Below are positions 61,623-64,000 of a stretch of 64,000 bases of DNA, piece by piece. The translations under genes and the position numbers were made by a program. The notes beneath the pieces are model-generated. The model had not been told where the DNA came from and ran no database searches. It worked only from the letters and a program-made list of their open reading frames with translations. This DNA comes from Stakelama saccharophila (GTDB taxonomy: Bacteria; Pseudomonadota; Alphaproteobacteria; Sphingomonadales; Sphingomonadaceae). The stretch's first letter is position 1, and each line of letters begins with the position of its first letter. The stretch spans positions 2,213,001 to 2,277,000 of the forward strand of contig NZ_CP135076.1 in NCBI RefSeq assembly GCF_032229225.1. Reading direction: 5' to 3'.

Positions 61623-63977
61623 TCAGTTGGCGGGCGCGCTCAGTGAAAAGGGCGCGTCGGCGGGGGCGCTGCCCCATTCCTTGTTCGGCGTCGGCCCCAT
61701 GACGAAACTCAGCGTGCCGCCCTGTTCCAGCGCGTCATGCGTCAGATACGTCTTGGCGTGCGGTTTGCCGTTGAACGTGACGGACTGCACATAGACGTTT
61801 TCCGGGCTGTTGTTCTCCGCCACGATGCGCAGCGTCTTGCCCGTCGGCATCTGCAGCGTGACGTCCCGGAACAGCGGGCTGCCGATCGCATATTGCCCTG
61901 TCGCCGACGCGACCGGATAAAAGCCGAGCGCGGAGAAAACGTACCAGGCCGAAGTCTGGCCGTTATCCTCGTCGCCCGGATAGCCGTCGGGCGCCGGTGA
62001 GTAGAGCTTCGCCATGATGTCGCGCACATGATATTGCGTCTTCCACGGCGCGCCGGCCCAGTCATAGAGATAGGGCATGTGCTGGATCGGCTGGTTGCCG
62101 TGCGCATATTGCCCCATGTCGACGATCTGCATCTCGCGGATCTCGTGGATCACCTGGCCGTAATAGCTGTCGTCGAAGATCGGCGGTCGGGTGAAGATCG
62201 AATCGAGCCGGTCGACGAACTTGTCGCGCCCGCCCATCAGGTTGATCAGCCCCTGCGGGTCCTGCATCACCGCCCAGCTATAATGCAGCGCGTTGCCCTC
62301 GGTGAAGGCGTCGCCCCATTTGTACGGGTTGAACGGCGTCTCCCACGACCCGTCCTTGTTGCGGCCGCGGATCCAGCCGCTTTCCGGATCGTAGAGCCTG
62401 CGGTAATTCAGCGCCCGTTCGGCATATTTCTTCGCATCGGCGTCCTTGCCGAGCGCCTTCGCCATTTGCGAGATGGAAAAATCGGCCGTGGCATATTCCA
62501 GCGTGCGCGCCGCATTCTCGTTGATGCCGACATCATAGGGGACATAACCCAGCCGGTTGTAATATTCCGCACCCTCGCGCCCCACCGCGTTCACGACGTT
62601 GCCGCGCTTGTCGGTCGGCCGCCCCTCGCTGGTCGTCGCGTTCTTGATCATCGCTTCATAGAGCGTCTCGGCATCGAAGCCGCGCACGCCGTTGACATAG
62701 GCGTCGGCGATCAGGTTCGCGGAATTCGACCCGATCATCACGTTGCGATAGCCGGGGCTCGCCCATTCGGGCAGCCAGCCGCCCTCCTGATAGGTGTTGA
62801 CCAGCCCCTGCATGATGTGGCTGTCCAGTTCCGGATACATCAGCGCGAAGAAGGGAAAGACCGCGCGCCAGGTGTCCCAGAAACCGTTGTCGGTGAACAT
62901 GTACCCGTCATGCACCTTGCCGTCATACGGGCTGTAATGGACGATCTTCCCGTCGGCGCCCTTTTCATAGAATTTGCGCGGAAATTGCAGCATCCGGTAC
63001 AGCGCCGAATAGAAGGTGCGCGCATTTTCCCGCTGCGGATTCCGGATGCGGATGCGCGACAGCTCCTTTTCCCACGCGGCCTTCGCCTTGGCCCTGGTCG
63101 CCTCGAAATCGTCGCTGCCGATTTCGGTGCGCAGGTTGCGCAGCGCCTGTTCGGGGCTGATGAAGGACGACGCCACCTTGACGTGGACCTGCTCGCCTTC
63201 ATCCGTCCTGAAGCTCACCACCGCGCCGACATGGTCGCCTTCGCGCGTGCGGTCGGCGGTCAGTTGGCCGTTGTCGTCCCAGGTGCGCGTGACGGTGAAG
63301 TCATGGTCGAACTCGGCGACGAAATAGTTGTGGAAATTGTCCGGCACGCCGCCGTGATTGTTGCGGACATAGCCGATGATGCGCCGGTTTTTCGCATCCA
63401 CCTTGACCATCGACCCGCCGGCCAGGCCGTCGAGCAGGATATGCGCATCGTCGCTGTCGGGAAAGGTGAAGCGGAATTGCGCGGCACGCGCGGTCGGCGC
63501 GACTTCGGCCGTCACGTCATAGTCGGCGAGATAGACCTTGTAGGAATAGGGATGCGCCACCTCGGCCTTGTGGCTGTACCAGCTTCCACGCTCCTCCTGC
63601 TCGATCTTGAGCGGCCCCGTCTCGGCAAACAGCGAAAAGGCGGCGTAATCGTTCATCCACGGGCTGGGCTGGTGCGTCTGCTTGATGCCGTTGATCTTTT
63701 CGGCGTCGTAGGTGTAGCCCCAGCCGCTTCCCGGCTCGCCCGTCACCGGCGTCCAGCTATTCATGCCGAACGGCACGGTTACCGCCGGATAGGTATTGCC
63801 ATAGGACAGCCGGTAGCTGGAATCGGTTCCCATCAGCGGGTTGACGAGGTCCGCCAGCACCGGCTGCGCGTCCGCGCCGGCCGATGCCGACTGCGCCAGT
63901 GCGGTGGGCGCGCCGGCGCCGCCAAGGGTCAGCGCGGCAGCCGCGGTGCCGAGCGCCATGCGCCTGATCGTTTTCAC
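61623..63977 (-). CDS. GH92 alpha-mannosidase-like enzyme, third copy
   Basis: GTG 63977, behind a GGGGAGAAGC ribosome site, gives 784 residues with a signal peptide ([20 protein letters not shown]). GH92 blocks: [70 protein letters not shown] and [20 protein letters not shown]. The NEP glutamate is glutamine here, as in one GH92 subgroup, so its specificity probably differs from the other two. Periplasmic. Stop lies 15 bases from the GH125 start, so they are cotranscribed. Confidence 0.92.
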   Translation of the reverse strand: MKTIRRMALGTAAAALTLGGAGAPTALAQSASAGADAQPVLADLVNPLMGTDSSYRLSYGNTYPAVTVPFGMNSWTPVTGEPGSGWGYTYDAEKINGIKQTHQPSPWMNDYAAFSLFAETGPLKIEQEERGSWYSHKAEVAHPYSYKVYLADYDVTAEVAPTARAAQFRFTFPDSDDAHILLDGLAGGSMVKVDAKNRRIIGYVRNNHGGVPDNFHNYFVAEFDHDFTVTRTWDDNGQLTADRTREGDHVGAVVSFRTDEGEQVHVKVASSFISPEQALRNLRTEIGSDDFEATRAKAKAAWEKELSRIRIRNPQRENARTFYSALYRMLQFPRKFYEKGADGKIVHYSPYDGKVHDGYMFTDNGFWDTWRAVFPFFALMYPELDSHIMQGLVNTYQEGGWLPEWASPGYRNVMIGSNSANLIADAYVNGVRGFDAETLYEAMIKNATTSEGRPTDKRGNVVNAVGREGAEYYNRLGYVPYDVGINENAARTLEYATADFSISQMAKALGKDADAKKYAERALNYRRLYDPESGWIRGRNKDGSWETPFNPYKWGDAFTEGNALHYSWAVMQDPQGLINLMGGRDKFVDRLDSIFTRPPIFDDSYYGQVIHEIREMQIVDMGQYAHGNQPIQHMPYLYDWAGAPWKTQYHVRDIMAKLYSPAPDGYPGDEDNGQTSAWYVFSALGFYPVASATGQYAIGSPLFRDVTLQMPTGKTLRIVAENNSPENVYVQSVTFNGKPHAKTYLTHDALEQGGTLSFVMGPTPNKEWGSAPADAPFSLSAPAN

Positions 63978-64000
63978 TAGAGCTTCTCCCCTTCTGCCGG

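Noticed and set aside
1..64000. CRISPR arrays, tRNA, rRNA, tmRNA and transposase genes
   Set aside because: Looked for regular spaced repeats, cloverleaf-like segments and transposase motifs by eye; none was convincing. A tRNA scan would settle this better.

Overview
The window reads as chromosome of a GC-rich alphaproteobacterium, most probably a sphingomonad (Sphingomonadaceae). Signs of this are a CckA-type cell-cycle kinase, the gene order dapA-smpB-DUF2062 divergent from a soluble lytic transglycosylase, an EcfG-type general-stress promoter, an HWE-family kinase, many periplasmic or lipoprotein peptidases and glycosidases, and short REP palindromes of the kind common in this group. This placement is inference from gene content; no rRNA or tRNA gene was seen.

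Layout. (1) 1-12179: two divergent, tightly coupled operons. Leftward are two NAD-dependent sugar epimerases, one GT4 glycosyltransferase and three tandem CgeB-like glycosyltransferases, the last cut by the window edge; all six are joined by 4-base ATGA overlaps. Rightward are a histidine phosphatase, a SAM methyltransferase, a clan GH-A glycosidase-like protein whose barrel order looks circularly permuted, an actinobacterial-type inositol-3-phosphate synthase, an MDR dehydrogenase and a Gfo/Idh/MocA oxidoreductase. Together they look like a route to an inositol-linked, methylated surface or secreted glycoconjugate. This is my main candidate for an undescribed system. (2) 12207-17529: two small hydrophilic proteins, a Crp-type regulator, a truncated receiver microprotein, a large HWE kinase with a degenerate CheB domain, and a manganese catalase. 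(3) 17711-36322: GH31 glycosidase, CckA and a receiver, M13 peptidase, DUF2062, smpB, dapA, slt, greB, a small stress protein, an NYN/LOTUS protein, acylphosphatase, putP, and M28 and M48 peptidases. (4) 36365-46157: ettA, an M28 peptidase, a small lipoprotein, a GH2 glycosidase and a TonB-dependent receptor. (5) 46570-54083: an RND efflux operon and its TetR regulator. (6) 54183-63977: three GH92 enzymes, a GH125 enzyme and a ROK sugar kinase, i.e. an alpha-mannan or N-glycan degradation locus.

Two cautions. The slt gene contains an Illumina P7 adapter at 28540-28573, so the assembly is corrupted there. The outer-membrane efflux gene begins inside a REP pair, which supplies its first codons.
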